Part shown: in pieces, positions 9,132-18,572 of the stretch | Position numbering within the stretch: position 1 is the first letter of the stretch | How the letters are laid out: each line of letters opens with the position of its first letter | Virus record (IMG/VR): IMGVR_UViG_3300037247_000112 | Coordinates: 1 to 44,620 of that record | Source: a virus | DNA: 44,620 bases | Direction: 5' to 3' (one strand) | Program-made: the position numbers and the translations under genes | The notes under the pieces: model-generated | Told to the model about the DNA's origin: nothing | The model's input: only the letters and a program-made list of their open reading frames with translations | Database searches by the model: none

Positions 9132-9215
9132 ATGCCTATTCACACACCCAAAAAGAAGAGAGTACATAAAAAGAAGCAAGGTAAGAAAGTTCCTACTAAG
9201 CGTAAAGGTAAGTAA
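9132..9215 (+). CDS. 27-residue, extremely basic peptide
   Basis: ATG 9132 opens a 27-residue frame with 13 Lys/Arg and 2 His, arranged in clusters (KKKR, KKK, KK, KRKGK). It is tightly packed between the nozzle tail segment (4-nt gap) and the adaptor gene (2-nt gap), which supports it as real. It may neutralise DNA or bind an acidic partner in the virion. I know of no family. The upstream GAGGGG is only a modest ribosome site. Confidence 0.6.
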   Translation: MPIHTPKKKRVHKKKQGKKVPTKRKGK

Positions 9216-9217
9216 GC

Positions 9218-9988
9218 ATGGCTAAGAGAACTATACTACAATTAGTGCAGCAGCTGGGGGAGTCTATAGGCTCAGATGAGATTGATACTCTTGATGAAAC
9301 TATTGAAGCCTCTGAGATTGCCACTATACTTGAACAAACTGTAACAGAGGTTATCAGTCGTAAACGTTGGGAGTTTATTAAGGATAGAGTACGCCAGTTA
9401 GATATTAGGGATATTGCTAGTACTCAGCTAAACACTTTGGTTATCCCTAGTGACGTAACACGTATCAACTGCCTGAAGTATCGTGATACAAACAATGCAG
9501 ATGTTACTACATTTATAAAGCTAACTTATATGCAGCCTTGTGAGTTCATAGAATTTGTACAAGCCCGTAACTCAGCTGACTCTAACATAACTGCCATTGC
9601 TAATGACGATGGGGTGTTAATTAATGTCCTTACGGACAATGCCCCTACTCGGTGGACATCCTTTGACGAGGAGAATATAACATTTGATGCGTATGACGCA
9701 ACACTAGGAACAGGGAATTTAATTGCAGATAGTGTTATAATAGCTGATATCGTTCCTGTTATAGATTACACAGATGCTACAGCTACACTAAAAGTGCCTG
9801 AGAGAATGGAAACTTTAATCTATAATGAAGCGGTGAGTACATGTGCTATTCGCCTACGTCAAACAGTTGACCCTAAGGCGGAGAGAGTGGCACGAAGACA
9901 GCACATAGCTCTACGAGAACAAGAGCACATTACCAATAAAGATATAAAGGAAGCAAATTATGCCAGACGTTCAAGAAGTGGTAGATAA
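9218..9988 (+). CDS. Head-tail adaptor (T7 gp11-like tail tubular protein A)
   Basis: This 256-residue protein has the signature opening of podovirus adaptors: a leucine-rich N-terminal helix, then SDEIDTLDETIEASEIATI, then a long helix and KRWEF. A central beta region (about 70-190) is followed by a C-terminal helical tail rich in Arg and Gln. Adaptors form a dodecameric ring beneath the portal and hold the nozzle. The family's usual neighbour is the nozzle gene, here immediately upstream. The gene overlaps the next one by 29 nt. Confidence 0.85.
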   Translation: MAKRTILQLVQQLGESIGSDEIDTLDETIEASEIATILEQTVTEVISRKRWEFIKDRVRQLDIRDIASTQLNTLVIPSDVTRINCLKYRDTNNADVTTFIKLTYMQPCEFIEFVQARNSADSNITAIANDDGVLINVLTDNAPTRWTSFDEENITFDAYDATLGTGNLIADSVIIADIVPVIDYTDATATLKVPERMETLIYNEAVSTCAIRLRQTVDPKAERVARRQHIALREQEHITNKDIKEANYARRSRSGR

Positions 9989-10226
9989 ATTAGATTTAAG
10001 AGCATTGCTAGGCACAACAGAGAAGGGCAAGGAGATTTACTTAGTACGTAAACCTAATTGCTCTGTTCGTATGATTGCCTTTGGCAGTGGTGGGCTATTA
10101 CCTGCACAATTAAGAGGTGGCTTTAGTTCTGTACAAGCAGCACAGCATGTTACAGATTGTTACTTAGCTAAGGTTAAGGCTAAAGAGATTAAATTAGATG
10201 GTAGTGAGATTGTAGTTAAAGAGTAG
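9960..10226 (+). CDS. Unknown 88-residue protein overlapping the adaptor gene
   Basis: The ATG at 9960 lies inside the adaptor gene after AAGGAAG, and the frame runs 29 nt in overlap and then alone to 10226. The product has a helical start (VQEVVDKLDLRALL), a beta hairpin with RKPNCSVRMIAFGSGG, and a Gln/Ala-rich helix. I do not recognise it. It closes the adaptor cluster before a run of hairpins. Confidence 0.7.
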   Translation: MPDVQEVVDKLDLRALLGTTEKGKEIYLVRKPNCSVRMIAFGSGGLLPAQLRGGFSSVQAAQHVTDCYLAKVKAKEIKLDGSEIVVKE

Positions 10227-10237
10227 TATACTATATA

Positions 10238-10264
10238 GGAGTAGCTTTGCGGTAACGCTACTCC
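10238..10264 (+). terminator. Hairpin, possible weak terminator after adaptor cluster
   Basis: GGAGTAGC (10238-10245) pairs perfectly with GCTACTCC (10257-10264) around an 11-nt loop. The following TTATGTAT is a poor U-tract, so full intrinsic termination is doubtful; it could instead protect the upstream RNA end or be a processing site. Confidence 0.5.
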
Positions 10265-10272
10265 TTATGTAT

Positions 10273-10292
10273 AGCGACTAATCAAAGTCGCT
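10273..10292. repeat. Second inverted repeat in the same gap
   Basis: AGCGACT (10273-10279) and AGTCGCT (10286-10292) form a 7-bp stem with loop AATCAA. With the preceding hairpin it fills most of the 121-nt gap between genes, which also contains two direct copies of GCTTCAGC near 10316-10337. Confidence 0.5.
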
Positions 10293-10347
10293 TATTACAT
10301 CCGTGTAGTATATTAGCTTCAGCGTCCTTGCTTCAGCTTACAGGTAT

Positions 10348-10836
10348 ATGATAACTATGTCAAGTAATATCAACTTAATAGAAGTAACTAATCTAAGCTA
10401 TAAAGAACTTATAACATTAATAGATAAAGACCCCGTGAGTCACCTCGAAGAGGTTCCTTTCGGGAATTTCCAATTAGAGTTAGACCTCGTGGATGAGGTG
10501 TACGACTACTCTGAACAAGCAGGCTACTGTAGAAGTTATATAGTGTCCGTGAATGGTAACTACGCGGGATATATACTACTGATGGCCTCTGAAATGATAC
10601 ACCACAGAGGTCAGATGCAGGCAGTAGCAGACTCATTTTATATAGTGCCAAAGTATAGAAGCTCTGGCGCATTTACAACATTACTGACATATGTTGAAAA
10701 CGATTTACGAAGTAATGGTATCAGATTTTTAACAGTAGGACTAAATCCTAACATGCCCCATGTACACAAAATGCAAAAGTTTATAAATGATAAAGGGTAT
10801 GTACATACGGAAGCATATTATACTAAGGAATTATAA
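10348..10836 (+). CDS. GNAT-family N-acetyltransferase
   Basis: The 162-residue product has the acetyl-CoA binding motif A of GNAT enzymes: a beta strand (QAVADSFYIVPKYR), then the pyrophosphate loop R-S-S-G-A-F followed by a helix (TTLLTYVENDLRSNG). A downstream strand LTVGLNPN and a C-terminal GYVHTEAYYTKEL strand match the family end. Phage GNATs acetylate unknown targets; many podoviruses carry one between tail and internal-protein genes. The start could be ATG 10348 or 10357; neither has a strong ribosome site. Confidence 0.8.
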   Translation: MITMSSNINLIEVTNLSYKELITLIDKDPVSHLEEVPFGNFQLELDLVDEVYDYSEQAGYCRSYIVSVNGNYAGYILLMASEMIHHRGQMQAVADSFYIVPKYRSSGAFTTLLTYVENDLRSNGIRFLTVGLNPNMPHVHKMQKFINDKGYVHTEAYYTKEL

Positions 10837-11279
10837 TGGCAGCAGCAGCATTAATAATAACTGCGGTAGCAGCAATAGGCGGAGCAATACAGCAGCGTAA
10901 GATAAGTAAAGCTCAGCGCAAACAGAATAAATTAATTAATAAGGTAGCAGCTATCACTAGGCAGCGTGATATTAAACGCTCTATAGCAGCCTCTCGTATA
11001 CAAGTTGCTGAACAGCGAGCCGTAGGGTTCCAGTTGGGCGTTGGTGGTAGTACAGCTGTACAAGGAGCCACTCAAGGGGTAATTGGGGATGTAGCTACAG
11101 CTGTTGGACAGTCTAACTTACAACTTGTAGGACAACAGTTTAGTGCAGGGTTTCAAGATGATATAAGCAGAGCACAGCAGGCACAAGCAGGCTTCCAAGC
11201 AGTAGGGGCTGTTGCGGGAGCTTTCACTGGGGCTGGTGGCGGGCAGAACGTAACCGCATTAACAAGCTTAGTAGGGTAG
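10836..11279 (+). CDS. Small internal virion (ejection) protein, T7 gp14-like
   Basis: The 147-residue product starts with a hydrophobic Ala/Ile-rich helix (ALIITAVAAIGGAI), then a basic coiled segment (QRKISKAQRKQNKLINK), a Gln/Ala-rich helical middle, and a Gly/Ala-rich tail. This is the usual pattern of the smallest podovirus ejection protein, which enters the outer membrane. It overlaps the acetyltransferase stop by 1 nt (TAATG) and directly precedes the two large internal proteins. Confidence 0.75.
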   Translation: MAAAALIITAVAAIGGAIQQRKISKAQRKQNKLINKVAAITRQRDIKRSIAASRIQVAEQRAVGFQLGVGGSTAVQGATQGVIGDVATAVGQSNLQLVGQQFSAGFQDDISRAQQAQAGFQAVGAVAGAFTGAGGGQNVTALTSLVG

Positions 11280-11282
11280 TGC

Positions 11283-14200
11283 ATGACTGAATTCTTAATT
11301 AATCCTGATAGTTTTGGTAAAGTGCTAGACACGGATGTCGAGTCTTTAGACCAAGAGACTGAAGGAGTAGGTGTAGTTACGCCGGACAATATGGCAATGT
11401 TGTTTGACAACGCACTTACTACAGGTACTGCTAGAACTAATGAACTAGCTACACAGAATGCTATGGTGCAAGGCCGTGGTACAGACTTGGCTACTATTAA
11501 CTTAGCGAAGGCTGACTTCAATGCCACTACTTCCCTCGCAATATCAGCAGAGAATTTGTTCCTTACATTAGAAGGGAGACTTCGTGATGCTGGTAGTGCC
11601 TTCTCAGAGATATCCCCTAATGAATTACCGGGAGTAATTGACCAGTTAGTAGCAGGCCAACAAGATATTAATGCTATGCGAGGCAGTCCTGTATCTACAG
11701 AGTTGGCAGTAATACAACGTGCTACTAGTGTACCATTAGACCAAGCTGTTAAAGAAGAGTTAGCATTTAGCCTTGGTGTACGTAATGAGCTATCCCGTAT
11801 GATGGATGAGTCTGATAAGCTAGATTTTATGTCAGATATAGGAGGTAACTTTTGGCCTTTCCGTATGGCATTTGACTTTGATGATGTACGAGAGAATATA
11901 AAGGAGCATGCGGAACTTAAAGATGTTATTGATGGCGAGTCTATACAGGGTATGATTGCCACATGGCAAGCTCTCCCTACTGCACGTAAGACTGTATTAA
12001 TTAAACCTCTAACTGAAGCTATACTAGCAGCTACAGGAGTAGACTACTCAGCAGGGCTAGGAATTCCATTCTTAAAGACTGATAAGAACGTACTTAATGC
12101 AGCAGGCATACTACTACGCTTCTTACAGCCAGAAGGAGGAGAACGTGCAGAATTACAAACTAATATACTAACTGCGGTGGATATCGTAGGGCTAGGAGTA
12201 GGTAGTCTAGCTAGCGGAGGCGTAGATGCTGTTAGGAGTGCTAGAGCAGGTACACAGTTAGCTAAGCTTAACAAGATTCCATTGAATACTCGTAAAATAA
12301 TGGAGGGTATTCTAGGCAATGCTGCGGAGTATTCTCGCAAGAAGCATAACCCAATTAAATTAATAGCCCAAGCAGGCGATAAGAAGGAGGCAGCTACATT
12401 AAATTTAGCTGCTGTTAGTGATACAGATATAGCTAAAGCATACGGTATGCCTTCGGAGGCAGCCTACACTAATGCTATGCCTATGAGAGGCACCTCTATG
12501 CAGCCGGGATTTATTGAAGGGCTTAGCGGTATAACCTCTGAAACTATGAATGATTTCATTCGTGGTGCCAGTGGCTTTGTGCGTAGCATGACTACTGAAT
12601 CAGATTTACTACGTATAGGAGCACTGAACAAATCGGAACGTGCTATAGTTGTGCGTAACTTTTATAACGAAATGGAATTAAAAACTGAAGACTTATTACA
12701 AGAAGGTATACACCTTATAGATGTTAAAGTAATTCCCGGTTCACAGAACTCAAGGGGATTTTCTTATGAGTACACTATGGAGAATACTAAGCAAGAGTTT
12801 ATTCCTGCCGGAGGAGGAGCTGGTGAAATAATCCCAACTACTCACACAGCATTCAGGTCATGGAGAGTGGATGAGGTTACAGGTAACTTTGTAGAGACTA
12901 TTAAAGACTTAGCATCTCCTAGTAGTTCTAGCATTCCGGGACAGTCTCCTGCTGCATGGTCTGTGACTAAGAAGGGACAAGAGCTAGACTTTAATGATGC
13001 AGTGAAGCAGTCTATTGCACTGGAAGATTTAACAGTAGCCAGTAAGTCACGTATAAATGAACATTGGCTAGAGGCTAACGAGAGTATCAATAGTCTAGGA
13101 GATATAAAAGCTCGTGCTCGTATTGAGGCTGTTGAGTTAGCAGGAGATGAGTATGTTAACAAGGGTACACAGATTAGAGGACGTATGTTCACAGAGCGTG
13201 AGCTAATAGCAGGAGTGCAAACTCCTACTGGTACTGTACACTTGACTAAGCAGAATGAAGTAGAGGCTTACTACAAGCGCAGAGTGTTCGCGGATAGCTT
13301 ATGGGCTATGCAAAACTTTGTATCACGTAGAGAGCTAGAACTGGGTGGCTTTACTAATTCTGTAACTACTAAGGGACAGCAGTTAGCAGTTAAGCCTTTC
13401 CGTACCTCTGACGCAGCTAAGGCATCAGCAGCTTTACGTCCTAATTACAATGCATACTTAGCCAATGAAGGGTTAGTGGCACCTTTAACTGATGAACTAA
13501 TTGATAGAATGTACGCCAAAGGCAGAGTGCTTGTACGTTCTCGTAATGATTGGAATGTTACAGGGGCTGGTGATTTAGCTACAGGCGGGGAGGTTGTTGA
13601 GTACTTATTCATAGAAGCAAATCGTCTAAGAAACTTACCAGAACAAGTATTACATTATAAGCAAGGGTATGTACCTAAGATTAATGAAGGTGTAGAGTTT
13701 GTAGTTAAACAGAAGTTCCCCGTAACTAAGACAGGCGTTCCCGGTCATACAATTGACCATGTACTACGGGCATTCAGCTCTAAGTTAGACGCAGAAGAGT
13801 TTATTAAACGACAAGTAGACTTAGCTGTTGCTAAGAATCCTGAAAGACTCCCTGAAGATGTAGCTCTTATGTTTGACATTGGTGATGGTAGCCAGATGAA
13901 GCAGTTAGAGAGAATGGAGAGCGCCCTCAGTGGTTCAGGAGGACTATACACTGGTACACGTAGTGTAGACGAGTTACTGATGGGATTGGATGGTGTTCCT
14001 ATTGAGCGTATGGCTCCTAGTGAGGCATTTGGAAGATACATTGACCACATAGGTAATGCTCTATCTCGTAATGAGTGGAGAATAGGCCAAGAGAAGCAGT
14101 GGATAAACACTGTACAGAAAATGGATAGCACTGCCAAGATTGAAGGATTTAATGGCACACGTTTACCTGATTCTCCTGAGGGCAAAGCGTTGCAGAGACT

Positions 14201-16061
14201 GCGTGACCAGATTAATACATGGAATAGAGTACCAAGCAGGCAGGAGAGTATGTTTGAGGGCATGGCGCAGAAGTACCATGACTGGGCATTGAATGGTTCT
14301 CGCGGTATGGGCTTGAATAAGAGCAGTATCAAGCATGCACTATGGCTTAAACATGCAGACCCTATTGCTGCTGTGTTAACCGCTAACATGCATCTATTTC
14401 TTGGAGCTATGAACCCCGCACAGATATATGTACAGGCATCTGCTGCTGTAGTGGGACTATCCCTTGCTAAGATTAGTGACATACCGGGAATACTGGCTAC
14501 TACTGCTAGATTTACTATGCTAGATAATGTACGGGAAGGCAGTACGTTTGATAAAGTGCTTAAAATGCTAGTCAAGGATAACCAAGTAGCTCCACAAGAG
14601 GTGGAATTGTACACAGCATGGAGACGTTCAGGCTTGTATGAATCTGTACGTAGTAATGCTGATATGAACTACATGTCTAGCACAGGATTAGGTGTAACTG
14701 CTGATGTTATGCGTAAAGGTAGTAATGCTAGCTTACTGTTCTACCGTACAGGAGAGTTATTGAATAGACGTTTAAGCTTTGTATCTGCTTTCTCTCGTTG
14801 GAGAGCTACTAATCCTACAGCTACAGTGAATGACGATGCTCTAACGGAGATTATACAAGAATCTAACAAGACTATGCTTGAGTTGAATGGGGCTAACAAG
14901 GCATGGTGGCAGGGAGGAGCAGGGAAGTCTGCTGCTCAGCGAGTATTCTCTATGACAGGACAGTTTCAACAAGTACTAGCTAAAACTATGGAGCTTTCTC
15001 TTAAAGGAGAGCAGCGTGGTGGCTTTACTAATACACAGAAGAGGCGTATAGCTACAGGACAGCTAGTAATGTTTGGCGCAGCTGGTGTACCCTTAGTAAG
15101 TGTAGTAGCCCCTGCCATGTTTGAGTGGTTAGGTGTAGAGCCAGACGCTACCACTGCTAATGCAGTGAATCAAGGGGTAACTGGCACGGTGGTTAAGGAA
15201 GTGTTTGGAGCTAATATAGATATTGCTAATAGAGCTGCATTATTCTCTAGTACCTTTGAAATAATGAAAGATATTATGACTAGTAAAGACCCTATGTGGT
15301 CTAAGTTCTTATCTATTACAGGCACTACAGCCCAACGTGGAGGGGAAGCTATACAGAATGCTAGTATGGTGCTACAATCTCAAGCGTTTGCTAGCTTAGC
15401 GGAGCTAGAGCCTCTGTTAATGCATAACAGGGCTAGTGAAACAGAGATGAATGTACCTACTATGATAGAAACTGCAACAGATATAGCTACTATCATGGCT
15501 ACCATACCCTCTTCAGGGCGTAACATGTTAAAAGCTTTAATGATGCATAACTCTAATAAGATACTAGACCGTAGAGGTAGGGTAACAATTGAAAGAGAAG
15601 ATGGATTCACCTTTGCTGATAAGCTAGGCGTGGCCTTAGGCTTTCAGTTAACGGCAGAGTCTCGTATTCGCCAGATACAGCAAGGCAATAGAGAAGTGGA
15701 CATGGTAGTTAATGAGGCAGCTGATGTGATTGTCAAGGCGTACCACAGGTACGTGTATACACATGACATGAACCCTGCCTATGCACAGTCAGTTAAGAAT
15801 ATACAGCAACTGGTACATGAAACACTGGATAATGAATTTCTTATTGATAAAGTAAATGAGCAAGTATCTCGTAAGATATTCTCTGACCCTCAAACATTAG
15901 AGGACAGAGAGCTTAAAAAATTCTATGAACGTACAGTAGCAGAGAAATTAACAGAAGGTGTCATACTTGATACTACTCTAGGGCTTAATCCTAGTAATAT
16001 ATTTAACCAGCAAGCTATCGTGCAACCATTCCAGAACACGTTAGAAGAGGAGAGTAAATAG
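11283..16061 (+). CDS. Large internal virion (ejection) protein, T7 gp16-like position
   Basis: This 1592-residue protein is the largest in the genome and is mostly alpha-helical and Ala-rich. It has two hydrophobic stretches suited to membrane passage, at about 1020-1070 (IAAVLTANMHLFLGAMNPAQ onward) and 1255-1285 (LVMFGAAGVPLVSVVAPAMF). Such proteins leave the capsid first and form the trans-envelope channel for DNA. I see no transglycosylase motif at its N-terminus, unlike T7 gp16; the lytic function appears to be moved to the lysozyme gene at 17850. The gene's stop overlaps the next start by 1 nt. Confidence 0.78.
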   Translation: MTEFLINPDSFGKVLDTDVESLDQETEGVGVVTPDNMAMLFDNALTTGTARTNELATQNAMVQGRGTDLATINLAKADFNATTSLAISAENLFLTLEGRLRDAGSAFSEISPNELPGVIDQLVAGQQDINAMRGSPVSTELAVIQRATSVPLDQAVKEELAFSLGVRNELSRMMDESDKLDFMSDIGGNFWPFRMAFDFDDVRENIKEHAELKDVIDGESIQGMIATWQALPTARKTVLIKPLTEAILAATGVDYSAGLGIPFLKTDKNVLNAAGILLRFLQPEGGERAELQTNILTAVDIVGLGVGSLASGGVDAVRSARAGTQLAKLNKIPLNTRKIMEGILGNAAEYSRKKHNPIKLIAQAGDKKEAATLNLAAVSDTDIAKAYGMPSEAAYTNAMPMRGTSMQPGFIEGLSGITSETMNDFIRGASGFVRSMTTESDLLRIGALNKSERAIVVRNFYNEMELKTEDLLQEGIHLIDVKVIPGSQNSRGFSYEYTMENTKQEFIPAGGGAGEIIPTTHTAFRSWRVDEVTGNFVETIKDLASPSSSSIPGQSPAAWSVTKKGQELDFNDAVKQSIALEDLTVASKSRINEHWLEANESINSLGDIKARARIEAVELAGDEYVNKGTQIRGRMFTERELIAGVQTPTGTVHLTKQNEVEAYYKRRVFADSLWAMQNFVSRRELELGGFTNSVTTKGQQLAVKPFRTSDAAKASAALRPNYNAYLANEGLVAPLTDELIDRMYAKGRVLVRSRNDWNVTGAGDLATGGEVVEYLFIEANRLRNLPEQVLHYKQGYVPKINEGVEFVVKQKFPVTKTGVPGHTIDHVLRAFSSKLDAEEFIKRQVDLAVAKNPERLPEDVALMFDIGDGSQMKQLERMESALSGSGGLYTGTRSVDELLMGLDGVPIERMAPSEAFGRYIDHIGNALSRNEWRIGQEKQWINTVQKMDSTAKIEGFNGTRLPDSPEGKALQRLRDQINTWNRVPSRQESMFEGMAQKYHDWALNGSRGMGLNKSSIKHALWLKHADPIAAVLTANMHLFLGAMNPAQIYVQASAAVVGLSLAKISDIPGILATTARFTMLDNVREGSTFDKVLKMLVKDNQVAPQEVELYTAWRRSGLYESVRSNADMNYMSSTGLGVTADVMRKGSNASLLFYRTGELLNRRLSFVSAFSRWRATNPTATVNDDALTEIIQESNKTMLELNGANKAWWQGGAGKSAAQRVFSMTGQFQQVLAKTMELSLKGEQRGGFTNTQKRRIATGQLVMFGAAGVPLVSVVAPAMFEWLGVEPDATTANAVNQGVTGTVVKEVFGANIDIANRAALFSSTFEIMKDIMTSKDPMWSKFLSITGTTAQRGGEAIQNASMVLQSQAFASLAELEPLLMHNRASETEMNVPTMIETATDIATIMATIPSSGRNMLKALMMHNSNKILDRRGRVTIEREDGFTFADKLGVALGFQLTAESRIRQIQQGNREVDMVVNEAADVIVKAYHRYVYTHDMNPAYAQSVKNIQQLVHETLDNEFLIDKVNEQVSRKIFSDPQTLEDRELKKFYERTVAEKLTEGVILDTTLGLNPSNIFNQQAIVQPFQNTLEEESK

Positions 16062-17848
16062 TGGCAGCAGCACCATTCCAAACATCAGGTAATGTATCTG
16101 ATATAGCACCTGTACAGCTTAGAGGGGGATTTACTCCTGATACAGGCTTAGCTGATGCAATAGTAGATGTAGCTAATATAGTTATCCCTGAAATACGACA
16201 GAATTTAGAGGATGATTTAACTGAGGATGTAACTGGCAGAGTTAAGGCTGTTAGCCTTGCCCTTAAAGCTACAAGGTTCCCTTCTATACAGGAGAGTATA
16301 TTTAGTGAGGAGGCGTTAGCTAATCCTAACGTTAAGTTAGCCTTAGAAGAGTTTACCCTTATACAAGATGCAACTAAGCAGGGTAGGTTACCTTCCACTT
16401 TTGCCCTTGAGAGACTAGAGTTGATACAGAATAACGCTATACGTAATGCCCCTGAGTTTGAATCGGAGATACGTGGTGCTATGAGAGATGCTACAGGGCA
16501 AGACCCGCAAAGAGCACTGTTCGGCAGATTACTTAGTGAGACTACTCAGAAGACAGCAGAGCAAAAAGCTTTTGAACAGTTAGATGTTGAGTCTATTAAG
16601 TTAGGTATCACTCGTGACCAGTTGATAGGTATTAACCAAGCAGCAATGATTAATAAAGTAGAACAGGATAAGTTTGAATTGGCTGCGAAGCAAGGCACGT
16701 ATACCCTTAACACTCTTGGCAGTGAAGTAGTTAATAGAGGAGCTGCCTTAGTAACTGATGTTATGGCTGATGTGCAACGTATGGCTACAGCGGGGCAGAC
16801 TATAGGAGTTAATGAGAAGCTAGGCTTAGTGGCGAGGGTTAATGCCGCGTTTGGTGCAGCAAATGCATCTATACTAGCTAAGACTGCGGGATTGAGTGTA
16901 TCTGGCACAGCTATTAATGCGGAGCTTGCTCCATTGAGTGCTCTACGTGACAATACAATTAAGATGATTGAGGATGATACTTTACAAACTGTGCTAAGCC
17001 AGCACAATGACACTATCATAGCCTCTACACAGAATAGCTTGCTTAATAATCCTGATTATGTATCAGCATATGCTATCGGTGGTAGTCGTGGTTTCTTAGA
17101 CTTAGTTAAGTTTATGAGTAAGTCTGGTGGAAGTGCAGAGGGTAAGGCTCTTACTGCTGCATTGAGTACAGATGCTAGTATAGCATTTGATTTACAAAAT
17201 CTACCCCAACAGTACTCTAGGATTGGTAGTAGTGACCAACTAGAAACCCGTAAAGAGAAGCAGAGCAGGGTAGTAGCAGCAGGAGTAGCACTAAGTACGT
17301 CTGATATTGATGAGAACTTCCAGATAGCAGCGTTAGAAGATATTAAGAAGTATGGAGGAGAGGAGCTAGCATGGAGTAGCTTCGGTAGTAACAACGTGCT
17401 AACTGCTACAGCTAAGAGTAATAAACTCAAAGCGGCATTCATTAACATGCAAGCAACTACCACAGCAGGACTAAGCCAAGAGCTAGTGGGGCTAGCAAGT
17501 GACCCTAATGTACAAATGGAACGCTTAGTACTAGGAGAGGATGGTAGCTTAACAGTGCTCCCTCGTCCACAAGCAGAGCGTATAGGCTTGGCTCAGACTG
17601 CGGCAGCAGCTGATGCTAGTATGGCTACATACACTAGACGATTTAATAGGGCTAATGGTATATCTGCTAAGTATAATGGGGCTGGTATACTTCCTTCTTC
17701 TAGATATCAGGGTAGTGTAGCTTACTGGAACACAGTAAAAGAAGCTGCCACTAGTATAGTGCAACCAAGAGGTGATGATGAGGTTAAGGTTATTAAGTTT
17801 ATCCGTGATGCTAATGGTAACATCGTTCCTGCCACTGAGGGGGAGTAG
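16061..17848 (+). CDS. Internal virion protein, T7 gp15-like position
   Basis: The 595-residue product starts with GTG overlapping the upstream TAG. It begins with a flexible Pro/Gly-rich segment (VSDIAPVQLRGGF, a motif common at the N-terminus of ejection proteins) and continues as a long chain of Ala/Gln/Leu helices. With the 147- and 1592-residue proteins it completes the trio of podovirus ejection proteins. Assignment is by order and composition. Confidence 0.72.
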   Translation: MAAAPFQTSGNVSDIAPVQLRGGFTPDTGLADAIVDVANIVIPEIRQNLEDDLTEDVTGRVKAVSLALKATRFPSIQESIFSEEALANPNVKLALEEFTLIQDATKQGRLPSTFALERLELIQNNAIRNAPEFESEIRGAMRDATGQDPQRALFGRLLSETTQKTAEQKAFEQLDVESIKLGITRDQLIGINQAAMINKVEQDKFELAAKQGTYTLNTLGSEVVNRGAALVTDVMADVQRMATAGQTIGVNEKLGLVARVNAAFGAANASILAKTAGLSVSGTAINAELAPLSALRDNTIKMIEDDTLQTVLSQHNDTIIASTQNSLLNNPDYVSAYAIGGSRGFLDLVKFMSKSGGSAEGKALTAALSTDASIAFDLQNLPQQYSRIGSSDQLETRKEKQSRVVAAGVALSTSDIDENFQIAALEDIKKYGGEELAWSSFGSNNVLTATAKSNKLKAAFINMQATTTAGLSQELVGLASDPNVQMERLVLGEDGSLTVLPRPQAERIGLAQTAAAADASMATYTRRFNRANGISAKYNGAGILPSSRYQGSVAYWNTVKEAATSIVQPRGDDEVKVIKFIRDANGNIVPATEGE

Positions 17849-17849
17849 T

Positions 17850-18572
17850 ATGCCTATTGTAGAGTTTGAAGGACAGCAGTATGACTTCCCTGAGGATGCT
17901 AGTCAAGAGGAGATAACTCAAACCTTGAGTAGTTTACCAAAGGAAGAGGAAGAAGTAGTAGCTGAAGATGTGAGGGAGCCATTTGCAGAGCAAAGCGTGA
18001 TAAAGAAGGACGAAGGTATTAAGCGTAACAAAGAAGGCTCTCACGTAGCATACAAGGACAGTAAGGGAATTCCTACAGGAGGAGTGGGACACCTATTAAC
18101 TGATGATGAGCGTAAGCTCTACCCTAAAGGGACGGCTATACCAGATGAAGTGGTTAAGCAGTGGTTTAAGACAGACATGGATGAAGCTGACACTAGCTTA
18201 ACAAGGGTGTTAGAAGACAAGGCAGTACGTGTCCCTGATGATGTGTACAGTATACTTCTTAACATGACATTTAATTTAGGTGAAGGAGGTATACTTGAGT
18301 TTACTGACATGTGGGCTGCTATAGAAGTGGGTGATTGGAAGACAGCTGCTGCTGAGATGAGAGATAGTAAATGGGCTAAGGATGTAGGCAATCGTGCAGT
18401 ACGTTTAATAAGACGTATGGATTCTTTGGCGGTTAAATCAGAAACAACAGCAACAGAAGACCTTAACGAGCAAGCTTTATCACAAGGAGTGGATTTAACA
18501 AGTTTTGAAGATGGCACTTATGAAGATGTTAATGGTAACAGAATAATTATTAAAGATGGTAGGGTATTATAA
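17850..18572 (+). CDS. Virion-associated lysozyme (GH24, T4-lysozyme-like)
   Basis: The 240-residue protein starts at ATG 17850 after GGGGGAG; a longer upstream frame overlaps the previous gene and is unlikely. Residues 1-30 (PIVEFEGQQYDFPEDASQEE) form a small module often found at the start of phage virion enzymes. Residues about 48-210 are a phage lysozyme domain: catalytic Glu55 (KKDEG), Asp70 (YKDSKG) and Thr76 (IPTGGVGH), the E-D-T triad of GH24, with a longer than usual insert between Glu and Asp. The domain then continues with LLNMTFNLG. It cleaves peptidoglycan. There is no signal peptide or holin next door, and it lies within the ejection-protein block, so it probably acts at entry and possibly also at lysis. 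Confidence 0.85.
   Translation: MPIVEFEGQQYDFPEDASQEEITQTLSSLPKEEEEVVAEDVREPFAEQSVIKKDEGIKRNKEGSHVAYKDSKGIPTGGVGHLLTDDERKLYPKGTAIPDEVVKQWFKTDMDEADTSLTRVLEDKAVRVPDDVYSILLNMTFNLGEGGILEFTDMWAAIEVGDWKTAAAEMRDSKWAKDVGNRAVRLIRRMDSLAVKSETTATEDLNEQALSQGVDLTSFEDGTYEDVNGNRIIIKDGRVL

Noticed and set aside
11153-14614. Long leftward frames (269 and 289 codons) opposite the 1592-residue protein gene
   Set aside because: They are Ser/Leu-rich antisense shadows without ribosome sites.
17772-17849. Longer lysozyme with an apparent hydrophobic leader
   Set aside because: The leader is the shadow of the end of the 595-residue internal protein gene; ATG 17850 has GGGGGAG upstream and begins a known module.
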